The notes under the pieces were generated by a model. It was not told where the DNA came from and ran no database searches. It saw only the letters and a program-made list of their open reading frames with translations. This document shows positions 27,197-35,451 of a DNA stretch of 64,000 nt, one piece after another (positions within the stretch are counted from its first letter, which is position 1; every line of letters begins with the position of its first letter). A program made the position numbers and the translations under genes. Origin of the DNA: Bremerella volcania (GTDB lineage Bacteria; Planctomycetota; Planctomycetia; Pirellulales; Pirellulaceae); the NCBI RefSeq assembly GCF_007748115.1, contig NZ_CP036289.1, positions 1,178,001 to 1,242,000 of the forward strand. The letters run 5' to 3'.

Positions 27197-27787
27197 TTAA
27201 AGAGCGGGTGCCTCGGAATCGGTTTCCTGCTGGGCAGCCAAAGCCTTGAGCATCCAACTCGGAGGATTCTCAGGCGTGCTGACCAGCAGTTGATCGATGA
27301 ATTCGTCTTCGTCATCCGGCAGTTCTGCCCACTGCTCGGTCAAGGCGTCCGTGTTGTCTTCAATGCGTTCTACCCAGACGGCGGCGAGTTGCATGTCTTC
27401 TTTGTCCACGGTACGTTCGGCCATATGCGAACCCCCGCCTGACCAGGCAACCATCGCAAAGCCACTCGCCAGGAACAGCAGCAGGCCAGCAGCCAAGGAA
27501 AGCAGAATACGCAGCCGTAGCCCGCTTCCAGGAGCCGCATCGATTGGTGAGGCTACCTCGACGGGCTCCTTGGAAACGGTATGAGGCACATACGCCTGGT
27601 AACTTGCTTGCACGAGCAGAACGGCCTCCGCCAGCCGCTCGCGGAGCGATTGGTCGGTGGCCAGATCGGCTTCAAACTGCTCGACCTCTTCGCTGGTCAT
27701 CTCGTCCAGGAGATACCGCGTCGCTTCCAGGAAGCGGTCGTCATCGGCGGGCTGCTGGGGATGTTCGTCGTTACGAATCATGTTCAC
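27197..27787 (-). CDS. Probable membrane anti-sigma factor
   Basis: The 196-residue protein has a cytoplasmic N-terminal helical domain (FLEATRYLLDEMTSEEVEQF, residues about 19-38) of the kind seen in short anti-sigma factors, one transmembrane helix at about 103-125 (ILLSLAAGLLLFLASGFAM) and a C-terminal soluble part. There is no CHCC zinc motif, so it belongs to zinc-free anti-sigma proteins. The start is GTG 27787 or ATG 27781. It sits 14 bases after the ECF sigma gene, which is the usual arrangement, so it should bind and hold that sigma factor until a signal releases it. Confidence 0.7.
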   Translation of the reverse strand: MNMIRNDEHPQQPADDDRFLEATRYLLDEMTSEEVEQFEADLATDQSLRERLAEAVLLVQASYQAYVPHTVSKEPVEVASPIDAAPGSGLRLRILLSLAAGLLLFLASGFAMVAWSGGGSHMAERTVDKEDMQLAAVWVERIEDNTDALTEQWAELPDDEDEFIDQLLVSTPENPPSWMLKALAAQQETDSEAPAL

Positions 27788-27801
27788 TAAGTGAGTTGAG
27801 G

Positions 27802-28350
27802 TTATGGTTCACGCTCGATCCAAGCTAACTTGCCGCGCAGCTTGTTCATCGCGTTTCGCATTCGGCCGAGTGCCGTGCCCAACGGAATGTCGAGCTGCTG
27901 AGCAATTTGGGCGAATGTCTTGTCTTCGTAAATCCGCATTCGCAGGACCTGCTGGAGTTCTGACGAAAGCTCGTTAATGGCCTGGCGAACCGACTCTGCC
28001 GTTTCCTGGGCGACCAGGGGATCGGCTGGTGAGCCATCTTCGTTTCGGCGAGGATCCTGTTGGAGGTTTTCCAGCACCCTCTTCTGCGTTGCACTTCGCC
28101 GGCGTTGGGCGAGGGCTTCGCGGTAAGCGACCTGAAACAGCCAAGCCTTGCGACTCTCGACTTGGGTTTCGTGACCGACTTCGACCAGCTTACGAAAGGT
28201 AATCTGAACGATGTCTTGAACCAGGCTCGCTTCCCCTACCACACCCCACAGAAACCTGCGCAGCTCTTCCGCATGGAGTGCATGCAAATCGGCTATCTCG
28301 GCTTCGCTGAGCCGGTCGGGTGCAGGTGAAGTCAACGCCTTGATGTCCAA
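27802..28350 (-). CDS. ECF-family RNA polymerase sigma factor (TTG start)
   Basis: The 182-residue protein has a sigma region 2 (LVQDIVQITFRKLVEV and AWLFQVAYREALAQRR) and a region 4 helix-turn-helix (LQQVLRMRIYEDKTFAQIAQ, then LDIPLGTALGRMRNAMNKL), with no region 1.1 or 3, as in group 4 sigma factors. The start codon read here is TTG 28350; there is no in-frame ATG before region 4. It heads the minus-strand cluster with the anti-sigma factor, the coiled-coil protein and the DUF1549/1553 and DUF1501 proteins, so it probably autoregulates them. Confidence 0.88.
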   Translation of the reverse strand: MDIKALTSPAPDRLSEAEIADLHALHAEELRRFLWGVVGEASLVQDIVQITFRKLVEVGHETQVESRKAWLFQVAYREALAQRRRSATQKRVLENLQQDPRRNEDGSPADPLVAQETAESVRQAINELSSELQQVLRMRIYEDKTFAQIAQQLDIPLGTALGRMRNAMNKLRGKLAWIEREP

Positions 28351-28601
28351 TCATGCCACGGTCGCCAGGTGGCATCTAAAAAGTAAGAGGGATAAGGGGG
28401 GAGGATTATTGTTTCAATTGCGGAAAAATATTCCTCTTCGCGGGTGGGACCTTTCCCAGAGGCTTTACCATTCCGATTCGCCCAAATTACGAAGATTCGC
28501 TTAAATTGAACCAGCGGATCAAGCGAAGGGTTTCGTTTTACCTGCCCGTGTTATAATGATTCGTTTCCCCGATATCACGTAACCTGTTTGGGAGTCTGGA
28601 C

Positions 28602-30476
28602 TTGTTTATCGGTCCGGTTTTTACGCGTGAGGCAGCCGTAACTCCGCGTCGCAGTAAGTTTTACGTCTACCGTTCGGTCTATGTGGCCGCTTTGTTCCTA
28701 TTGATGTGCACGGCGTGGTTGGTGCTCGCGGGAACGCAAGTGATTGCCAGCGTTGGAGATATGGCACGCTTCGGGGCGAGCATCTTTCATATCCTGGCCC
28801 CGATTCAGCTTTGCCTGGTGATTTTCTTCGCGGCGTTTAGCGCGGCCGGGGCAGTGGCCCAAGAGAAGGACCGCAAGACGCTCATTCTGCTGCTGATGAC
28901 CCGACTCAATAATTCGGAGTTGGTGCTAGGAAAAATGCTGGCGAGCCTGATCAATGTCTTCGCGCTGATCATGGCCGCGGCTCCTGTGTTCTGTGCTCTC
29001 TTTCTCTTTGGCGGGGTTTCGGCTGACCAGGTTCTTCGTGTCCTGCTGGTGACCTTCATCACGGCGCTGGCCGCCGGCAGTATCGGCAGCACGATTGCCC
29101 TGTGGCGAGAAAAAACATTCCAGACGCTCGCACTGACCGCGATGTTGGTGACGGTGCTTCTCGGTTTTAGCGTCGTCGTTTCGCAGCGGGTCCTGTTTGA
29201 TCGCTTGCTGGGGATTTCGGCGGCCGATTGGGCAACCGCCATCAATCCTATCTGGGCCGTGATGGAAGCCGCCAACCCCTTTCCAACCGCGGAAGGGAAT
29301 CTGGCATCGATCGGCGGCGTGATTGGCCTGCATGTGCTGATCATGTCGCTGGGCATTGTGATCATGAACGGCATCGCGATCGCTTTGGTCCGCGTCTGGA
29401 ATCCTTCGCGGGAAGCCCGGCGTGGGAAGGAGATGGAAGCGAAGCAGCTGGAAGAGAGTATCTGGGGTGCTGAGCACGACATGGCCAAGATGGACGAGGC
29501 TGCCGACCAGCATGCCGCCAACGAACAACGCCGTTCCGGCCATGTCGATGCCCGCACCACCGAGGTCAAAATCGATCATCGCCAGGTTTGGGAAAACCCA
29601 ATCCTCTGGCGGGAAACGCAGACCTGGGCCTATGGCCGCAAGGTGTTGATCATCAAGTTCGTCTACCTGGCCTTGGCGGTTGCCGCGACCTATATGCTGT
29701 ACAGCATGGTTGCCGCCGGCACGGCCGTTTACCGAGGTGACCAGCTGGGCACGACCATTCCGCCGATTGCCTGGGGGATCGTCCCGCTTTACCTGATCAG
29801 CCTGGTGATCGTGAACGCATTGGCGGTGACTTCCGTAACCAACGAACGGGACGGTCAGGCCCTCGATCTGCTGCTGGTCACCGACCTGACCCCCAAAGAG
29901 TTCACCTTCGGGAAGCTGTGGGGGGTGATGTGGGTCACGCGCGAGATGATCCTGGCGCCAATGGCCGTTACGGCGTATCTCTGGATTGCCGGAGCGATGC
30001 AGTTGGATAGCTTCATCTTCGTCACCGCCGGCCTAGTGGTGATGTATTTCTTCGTCACGATGCTGGGGCTACACTGCGGGATGACCTACGCCAACAGCCG
30101 CACGGCGATCGGCGTGAGCCTGGGAACGGTCTTCTTTTTGTTTCTCGGCGTGATAACGTGTATCCTGCTGATGATTAGTTTCACCGAGTCGTTCCACTTT
30201 CAACTGTTCCCCTTCCTGGGCTTTGTTGCTGGAGGTGGCTTGGGCTTGTACGTGGCCATCGGTCATCGAAATCCTTCCCCTGCGATCCTTACGGCGACGC
30301 TCCTGCTGCCTGGTATCTCGTTTTTTGCGATTGTCAGCTTTCTGTTGGGGAAAGGATTTGAGGTGGCTTTGGCGACGGCACTGGCCTATGGTTTTACGAC
30401 CATCGCGATGCTGATTCCGGCCATCAGCCAGTTCGACATCGAGGTTGGTCGTCGTTCAGGGAACGACGAGGACTAG
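28602..30476 (+). CDS. ABC-2 type permease, two permease halves fused, no ATPase next to it (TTG start)
   Basis: The start is TTG 28602 with GGGAG seven bases upstream. The 624-residue membrane protein contains about twelve helices in two similar halves: FIGPVFTREAAVTPRRSKF near the start and WENPILWRETQTWAYGRKV near residue 330 both precede a six-helix block. An acidic, helical cytoplasmic segment (about 265-325) lies between them. ABC-2 permeases usually work as dimers, so this is a fused dimer. The nucleotide-binding partner, needed for export, is not in the window. The next gene starts 60 bases later but belongs to another family. Confidence 0.82.
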   Translation: MFIGPVFTREAAVTPRRSKFYVYRSVYVAALFLLMCTAWLVLAGTQVIASVGDMARFGASIFHILAPIQLCLVIFFAAFSAAGAVAQEKDRKTLILLLMTRLNNSELVLGKMLASLINVFALIMAAAPVFCALFLFGGVSADQVLRVLLVTFITALAAGSIGSTIALWREKTFQTLALTAMLVTVLLGFSVVVSQRVLFDRLLGISAADWATAINPIWAVMEAANPFPTAEGNLASIGGVIGLHVLIMSLGIVIMNGIAIALVRVWNPSREARRGKEMEAKQLEESIWGAEHDMAKMDEAADQHAANEQRRSGHVDARTTEVKIDHRQVWENPILWRETQTWAYGRKVLIIKFVYLALAVAATYMLYSMVAAGTAVYRGDQLGTTIPPIAWGIVPLYLISLVIVNALAVTSVTNERDGQALDLLLVTDLTPKEFTFGKLWGVMWVTREMILAPMAVTAYLWIAGAMQLDSFIFVTAGLVVMYFFVTMLGLHCGMTYANSRTAIGVSLGTVFFLFLGVITCILLMISFTESFHFQLFPFLGFVAGGGLGLYVAIGHRNPSPAILTATLLLPGISFFAIVSFLLGKGFEVALATALAYGFTTIAMLIPAISQFDIEVGRRSGNDED

Positions 30477-30536
30477 TCTCGACTGGTCATGTAAGCGTAG
30501 ATTCGCAACAACGATACATCGGAAAGGAGCGGCGGG

Positions 30537-31793
30537 TTGGACGTCATTGTGGCCATTGCACCCTGGTTGGTAGCAATGCTGCTGTTGGTCGCCTGCTCAG
30601 GAGTCTTCTCCGCATCGGAAGCAGCCTTCTTCTATTTGAAGCTGGAAGATCGCAAACGCTTTCGTAAGGGAACGACGTCTCAGCGTGCCGCGGCCAGTCT
30701 GCTAGGCGACCCAGACCGGCTCCTCTCGGCCATCCTCTTTTGGAACCTGATGGTCAACGTCGCCTACTTCGCGGTTGCGTCGATCGTCGGGCTGCGTCTG
30801 CAGAATAGCGTTGGGTCGACCTACGCGACCCTCTTTTCGACCCTTTCCCTGTTGGTGATCATCTTCTTCAGTGAGATGCTTCCCAAAAGCCTGGCCGTGC
30901 TGCGTGCTCCGGCCTTGGCCGCGCTGCTGGCGGTGCCGATCGCCTTTGCGGTTCGCGTCATCGATCCGATTCGACCCGTGATGCGCGGCGTGAGCACCCT
31001 CTCTCAGCGGTTGATCTGGCCACGTTTCGAGGCCGAACCCTACATGCAGGTTTCCGACCTGGAACGAGCCATCCAGATGTCGATGCAAAGCAGCACGGTG
31101 CTCAAGCAGGAAGAGATGGCCCTGCGGGGAATCGTGAGCCTGTCCGATTCGCAGGCCCAGGAAATGATGCGGCCACGGATGCGCTATAAGATGTTTCATC
31201 CGCCGGTCTCGCTGAAAGATCTCGATGCCGAGATGACTCCCAGCGGTTATCTGCTGATTTCCGACGAACAGGGAGACGACGTCGTCAGCGCGATCAACCT
31301 GGTGGATGCCACCGAACTGCCGGCCGACAAGCTGGAAGAGTTTGCCCAGGAAGTGTTGGTCTTCCCCTGGTGTGCCAAGGCTTCGGAAGTGTTCCAGCAA
31401 ATGCTGTCCACCGAGAACGAAGTCGCCGCGGTGGTCAATGAACTGGGCGAGACCATCGGCGTGATCACGCTGCGGGACATGATGGAAACGATCTTCTCGT
31501 ACGCCCACGGACGCAGTGAACGAATCCTGCAGCGAAAGACGTTCGAAGAGCAGGAAGATGGTGCTTACCTGGTCTCCGGCATGACCAGCGTGCGTCGTCT
31601 CGCCAAGCATTTTGATCTGGAGTTACCCGATACGCGGCACGCGACGATCAACGGTATTTTGCAGGAAGAACTGGAACACATCCCGGAAGTCGAAGATGTA
31701 GTGGAGTGGGGGCCTTTTCATTTCGAAGTGGTCGAACAGCACTCCGAGGGGCACATACTCGTTCGGTTGACCATGCGTCAGGAGGAAGAGTGA
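30537..31793 (+). CDS. CNNM/CBS-domain membrane protein, CorC/HlyC family (TTG start)
   Basis: The frame begins with TTG 30537 preceded by a strong GGAAAGGAGC site. The 418-residue protein has a CNNM (DUF21) domain with about four helices (WLVAMLLLVACSGVFSASEA, SLLVIIFFSEMLPKSLAVL), then CBS-type and CorC-HlyC domains. The motif E-M-L-P-K-S is typical. Such proteins are linked to magnesium or other divalent-cation efflux. A paralogue follows four bases after the stop, so the two are co-translated and may form a heterodimer. Confidence 0.85.
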   Translation: MDVIVAIAPWLVAMLLLVACSGVFSASEAAFFYLKLEDRKRFRKGTTSQRAAASLLGDPDRLLSAILFWNLMVNVAYFAVASIVGLRLQNSVGSTYATLFSTLSLLVIIFFSEMLPKSLAVLRAPALAALLAVPIAFAVRVIDPIRPVMRGVSTLSQRLIWPRFEAEPYMQVSDLERAIQMSMQSSTVLKQEEMALRGIVSLSDSQAQEMMRPRMRYKMFHPPVSLKDLDAEMTPSGYLLISDEQGDDVVSAINLVDATELPADKLEEFAQEVLVFPWCAKASEVFQQMLSTENEVAAVVNELGETIGVITLRDMMETIFSYAHGRSERILQRKTFEEQEDGAYLVSGMTSVRRLAKHFDLELPDTRHATINGILQEELEHIPEVEDVVEWGPFHFEVVEQHSEGHILVRLTMRQEEE

Positions 31794-31797
31794 CGCC

Positions 31798-32775
31798 ATG
31801 GGCATCGTTCTATTTCTATTCGTGCTCGGTGTGTTTCTCAGTGCCTTCTTTAGTGGCTCGGAAACGGGTTTCTATCGCGTGACGCGAGTGCGCCTCGTCC
31901 TCGATGGGCTGGGGGGCGATTGGCTGTCACGGTTCCTGTTGTTTCTGACGAATCACCCCGCACTGTTCGTGGCGACCACGCTCATTGGCAACAACGTCGC
32001 CAATTACATGGTTTCCCTCTCGATCGTGCTCTTTACGCAGGCAACATTCCCCGGAAACTCGACTGCCGAAATGGCGCTGCCGCTGGTAATGGCGCCGGTT
32101 CTGTTCGTCTATGGCGAACTGTTGCCGAAGTACTTTTTCTATCGAGCACCGAACTTTTTGCTTCGTCGAACAGGCTGGCTTTTCTTCGTGTTCACCGTGC
32201 TCTTTGCCCCCTGCTCGGCACTTTTGTGGGTGTTGGGACGAGCCCTGCAGACGCTGCTGGGGGAATCGCCGGAAACGGTTCGCTTGGCGTTGGCTCGGAC
32301 CGAGCTGGAAGACTTCCTGGAAGAAGGGGGAGAGTTCGGCATTTTGAACAAAGCCCAGCGGCGTGTCGCCCAAGGGGTGTTCGGGGTGGCCAACCGCCGG
32401 GTAACCTCGATTTCCACGCCCCTTTCCCGAGTCTGGACCGCAAAGATAGGCTCCAAAGTGAACAACCTCATCCGCGTTGCCAAGCGGAAGCAGATCTCAG
32501 TGATTCCGATTGTTGAAACGCAGGGGAAGCGTACCGTTCCGATTGGATACGTTCGTATCTGCGACCTTTATATGGGTGACGGTGAAGAGATCGAAAACTA
32601 CCACCCCCTTCCCGAAGTCAGAGCGAGCGACAGTTGCATCTCGGCCATCACTCAATTGCATAGCACTGGCGAACTCATGGCCAAGGTAGTCAGTCGCAGC
32701 GGCGTGCCGATCGGCATCGTGACGATGCAAGAGCTGCAGCGAGCCATTCTGGATGCCAAGAAGCAGCCAGCCTAG
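31798..32775 (+). CDS. CNNM/CBS-domain membrane protein, paralogue of the preceding gene
   Basis: The 325-residue protein has the same layout as its neighbour: CNNM domain with SAFFSGSETGFYRVTRVRL at the start and VYGELLPKYFFYRAPNF near residue 110, then a CBS-like part (VIPIVETQGKRTVPIGYV). It lacks the C-terminal extension present in the neighbour. The four-base gap means translational coupling. The pair could form an ion-transport heterodimer; each alone is like magnesium-transport regulators CorB/CorC. Confidence 0.85.
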   Translation: MGIVLFLFVLGVFLSAFFSGSETGFYRVTRVRLVLDGLGGDWLSRFLLFLTNHPALFVATTLIGNNVANYMVSLSIVLFTQATFPGNSTAEMALPLVMAPVLFVYGELLPKYFFYRAPNFLLRRTGWLFFVFTVLFAPCSALLWVLGRALQTLLGESPETVRLALARTELEDFLEEGGEFGILNKAQRRVAQGVFGVANRRVTSISTPLSRVWTAKIGSKVNNLIRVAKRKQISVIPIVETQGKRTVPIGYVRICDLYMGDGEEIENYHPLPEVRASDSCISAITQLHSTGELMAKVVSRSGVPIGIVTMQELQRAILDAKKQPA

Positions 32776-32794
32776 TTTTTCCTGGAAAGAGACC

Positions 32795-33688
32795 ATGACG
32801 ACGACACCGATCAAGGAACTTCCACCTGGACGTCACCGCCTGACGATCGATTCGGACGATCGCGAGCGGGAGTTCTGGGTGTACATTCCGACCCAGGCCC
32901 AGCAGCCAGAAGCAGGCTGGCCCCTGGTGTTCGTTTTTCATGGTGGTTTGTCGAATGCCCCGACGATGGTTCGTTTCTGCGAAATGAACGAGTATGCCGA
33001 TGCAGCGGGGTTCGTGACGGTCTTTCCCAATGGAACCGGCCGCCTGCCCACGATGAAGACCTGGAACGCCGGCATGTGCTGCGGCTACGCCCAGCGCGAA
33101 GACGTCAACGACGTTCACTTCGTCGAGTTGCTCTTGGCTGACCTGCCACGGCGAATGGCAATCGATCCGACACGGATCTATTCCACCGGAATGTCCAACG
33201 GCGGAATGATGTCTTACCTGCTGGGCGACAAGCTGGCCGATCGGTTTGCGGCCATCGCACCGGTCGGTGGAACGATGGGGAATCCCACATGCAGCCCGAG
33301 CCGGCCGGTCCCGCTGATGCATATCCACGGTACCGACGACCAGTTCGTCCGCTGGGAAGGTGGGGTCGGGTCGCGAAGCAAGTCGAAACTCCACTTTCAC
33401 TCGGTCGACCACGCCATGGAAAACTGGATCGCCGCCAACCGTGCCCAAACGACGCCTTCCATTGAGTCGCTTCCAGTCGAAGTGAATGACGGAACTTCGA
33501 TCGAGCGTTTCATCTACGCCGCCGATGGGAGTGACTCGGCAGAGGTGGTTCTGCTTAAGGTTCACGGCGGAGGTCATACGTGGCCGGGCAAGGAGAGCCG
33601 ATTGGAATTGCTCGGGCCGACGACGCGCAATCTCGATGCGAATCAGGCGATCTGGGAATTCTTCCAGCGGCATCGCTTACCCAATTGA
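32795..33688 (+). CDS. Polyhydroxybutyrate-depolymerase-like esterase (LpqC family)
   Basis: ATG 32795 follows GGAAAGAG; an upstream start would overlap the CBS gene. The 297-residue alpha/beta hydrolase has a GMSNG nucleophile elbow (Ser134), an acidic site in HIHGTDDQFV (Asp181 or 182) and a catalytic His in HGGGHTWPG. The oxyanion region is VFVFHGG at 45-51. These match the feruloyl-esterase/PHB-depolymerase group. There is no signal peptide, so unlike many members it may act in the cytosol. Substrate unknown. Confidence 0.88.
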   Translation: MTTTPIKELPPGRHRLTIDSDDREREFWVYIPTQAQQPEAGWPLVFVFHGGLSNAPTMVRFCEMNEYADAAGFVTVFPNGTGRLPTMKTWNAGMCCGYAQREDVNDVHFVELLLADLPRRMAIDPTRIYSTGMSNGGMMSYLLGDKLADRFAAIAPVGGTMGNPTCSPSRPVPLMHIHGTDDQFVRWEGGVGSRSKSKLHFHSVDHAMENWIAANRAQTTPSIESLPVEVNDGTSIERFIYAADGSDSAEVVLLKVHGGGHTWPGKESRLELLGPTTRNLDANQAIWEFFQRHRLPN

Positions 33689-33749
33689 ACCGCAAAGGAG
33701 CCTCGCCATCCGTGGCGAAAGAATCTCTTGGGTTTCACGCGTGTCGCGG

Positions 33750-34130
33750 TTAGCTTCCCGACAAGGCCTTCTTTGCCGCCTCTTTGGCCGCTTCGTTCTT
33801 TTTGCGGCGTAGTTCCTCTTCTTCGATGAGCTCTTTCAGACGCGTCAGTTGAACGTCGGTGAGCACGCTTTTGACTTCATCTTCCATGGCCGCTTCCAAC
33901 TTGGCGATCTCGAGTTCCAACTTCTTGATCTGAGCCTGGTAACCGTGTTGGATTTTGTAGATTTCTTTCTTTTGGTCTTCGGTGACAATGTCGTTCCAGT
34001 GAGCTGGTAGTCGCCCACGTACCTCTTGCTTCGGCTCCGCTTCCTGAGCGGACAGCGTGGAGATGGTAGGGATGGCAACCAGAAGAGCAAGCAGGCCAAA
34101 CGATGTCAGCAGAGTCGATTTTAGATTCAC
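33750..34130 (-). CDS. Small secreted coiled-coil (LTxxQ-like) protein, GTG start
   Basis: I take GTG 34130 as the start because AGGGGG lies eight bases upstream and the product then begins with a signal peptide (LKSTLLTSFGLLALLVAIPT). A longer frame from an ATG at 34175 adds a Gly/Ser-rich piece in front. The 126-residue product has VTEDQKKEIYKIQHGYQAQI and LTDVQLTRLKELIEEEEL, LTxxQ-like segments in a long helix, with a Lys/Ala-rich end. It resembles the protein at 21634-22128 in style. Probably periplasmic. Function unknown. Confidence 0.7.
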   Translation of the reverse strand: MNLKSTLLTSFGLLALLVAIPTISTLSAQEAEPKQEVRGRLPAHWNDIVTEDQKKEIYKIQHGYQAQIKKLELEIAKLEAAMEDEVKSVLTDVQLTRLKELIEEEELRRKKNEAAKEAAKKALSGS

Positions 34131-34267
34131 TGAGGAACCCCCTGTTGGAATTGCTATAGAAAGCCTTCCTGGCAAATGTGGGGGTGCTCCATCACCAAGG
34201 AGAGCTGATTCTAATATGCCATCAGAGGGGTATCAAGTTTTTTTCTTCGCGGTCTCAGGCGAGCGCA

Positions 34268-34313
34268 TAAAAAAGGCCAAAAGTAGTCGTTCCGTCGTCT
34301 ACTTTGGCCTTTT
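34268..34313 (-). terminator. Hairpin followed by T-run, second terminator in the gap
   Basis: Arms 34271-34286 and 34299-34313 pair over 15 positions with one bulged base. On the minus strand the stem is followed by TTTTTT. The plus-strand side ends in CCTTTTG, so weak function in that direction is also possible. Confidence 0.8.
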
Positions 34314-34459
34314 GATCTCACGGGGCCGCGTCCTGCGTCCCGTCCTCCCGGTGTTCGATCAGTATTAGTTATCGTCCTGGTACTACAGAATTCTGGATGG
34401 AAAATCTGGTATTTTCGTGCTAGCAGTCACTCCTTTTTCGTCGGCTTATGTCGGCTAGC

Positions 34460-34499
34460 AAAAAAATGCGGGCAGAATCCCATCCAGGATCTGCCCGCA
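34460..34499 (-). terminator. Rho-independent terminator of the Cys-rich protein gene
   Basis: Arms 34467-34480 and 34487-34499 form a 13-bp stem with one bulged base; the minus strand continues with seven T. It lies about 75 bases past the stop of the gene at 34573-35214, in the correct orientation. Confidence 0.88.
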
Positions 34500-34572
34500 A
34501 GACGCTTTGGCTCAGCTGCAAACCACACTCCCCAGGTAGCTTGGTCGAGCCGGTCGCGTTGGTTCGTGTCGC

Positions 34573-35214
34573 TTAGTTCAGCGGCAGCAGGGCCTGCAGC
34601 GAAGGCATCAGCCGTGCTTCTTTTGCTTCGGGTTGGGCCGGGGTTGGTTCGATGGCAGGAGCCACTTCCGGCACGCTGTGCTGCATCTCTTGTTCGAGGT
34701 TGATGATCTCGGTGGCACCGCCGCACGATTCGCAGCCAGGCGACCCACAGCCGCATTGGCCGTAGCTACGGCACTTATTCCAGAAGCCACGCACGTGCAT
34801 TCCCAGGCAGCTGGTGCAGGCACTTCCGCACCCTTTGACCGGCATGCCGTGGTTGCAGCCGCACATCGGGTAGTCGCCGCAGCAAGGCATCGTCGTTTCC
34901 ACTTCGCAACCGCACGATGGCTTGGCGAACCAGTGGTAGCGGCTGTGCAGCTTCGTGCGGCAACCATGTCCGCAACGATCGGCACAGTAACCGGCCCACA
35001 GGTCGGCACAGCAGCCCATCGAAGGGTGGTGGCAAACGTAACCGCCATGGCCACAGCTGTTGCAGCCGGCAGCACCACAAGCAGCTACGTATTCGCTGCT
35101 CGCATGGGCGTGAGTGGTCGGGTAGCTGACCGTCATGGCATCCCAGAGGCCTGCCGAGGCGACTTGAGCTGCCGAAAGAACGACAAAGCACGAAAGGGTA
35201 GCAATACGGATCAT
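34573..35214 (-). CDS. Secreted cysteine-rich protein
   Basis: The 213-residue protein has a signal peptide (IATLSCFVVLSAAQVASAG) and about 23 cysteines in the mature part, spread over residues 45-170, often as CxxC or CGC (CGAAGCNSCGHGGYVCH, CGCGSPGCESCGG). Gly, His and Tyr are also abundant. The last 45 residues are acidic and Pro/Ala-rich. The pattern suggests a disulfide-stabilised or metal-binding wall protein; planctomycetes have known cysteine-rich cell-wall proteins, though I cannot assign this to a family. Single gene with its own terminator. Confidence 0.7.
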   Translation of the reverse strand: MIRIATLSCFVVLSAAQVASAGLWDAMTVSYPTTHAHASSEYVAACGAAGCNSCGHGGYVCHHPSMGCCADLWAGYCADRCGHGCRTKLHSRYHWFAKPSCGCEVETTMPCCGDYPMCGCNHGMPVKGCGSACTSCLGMHVRGFWNKCRSYGQCGCGSPGCESCGGATEIINLEQEMQHSVPEVAPAIEPTPAQPEAKEARLMPSLQALLPLN

Positions 35215-35451
35215 TTCTTGGTTCCTTACGGTTTGGGAAGTTTAGTGAGGGAGTAATTGTTGCACTGCCGAAACATGCCACGCATTTCACGTTGTGCAAA
35301 CGCAACATCGAAAAATTTTGCCTCACTGTTTGGGTCTGCCTGGCCCAATTACCGGACGTAGCGGGAATAACCGTCACAGGCGGAACTCTTTCCCGACGAA
35401 GGTCAAACTTCGCGATCGATCCGTTAGAATGAAACGACGTTCAAGCTTCCG

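Larger units (their letters stand above)
34131..34572. other. Long intergenic region with two minus-strand terminators and a possible small RNA
   Basis: About 440 bases have no protein-coding gene. Two hairpin/T-run structures at 34460-34499 and 34268-34313 both face minus-strand transcription. The 34314-34459 interval between them has no clear ORF, so the second terminator may end a short transcript. The remainder is AT-richer near 34210-34270 and should carry the promoter of the GTG-started gene. Confidence 0.45.
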
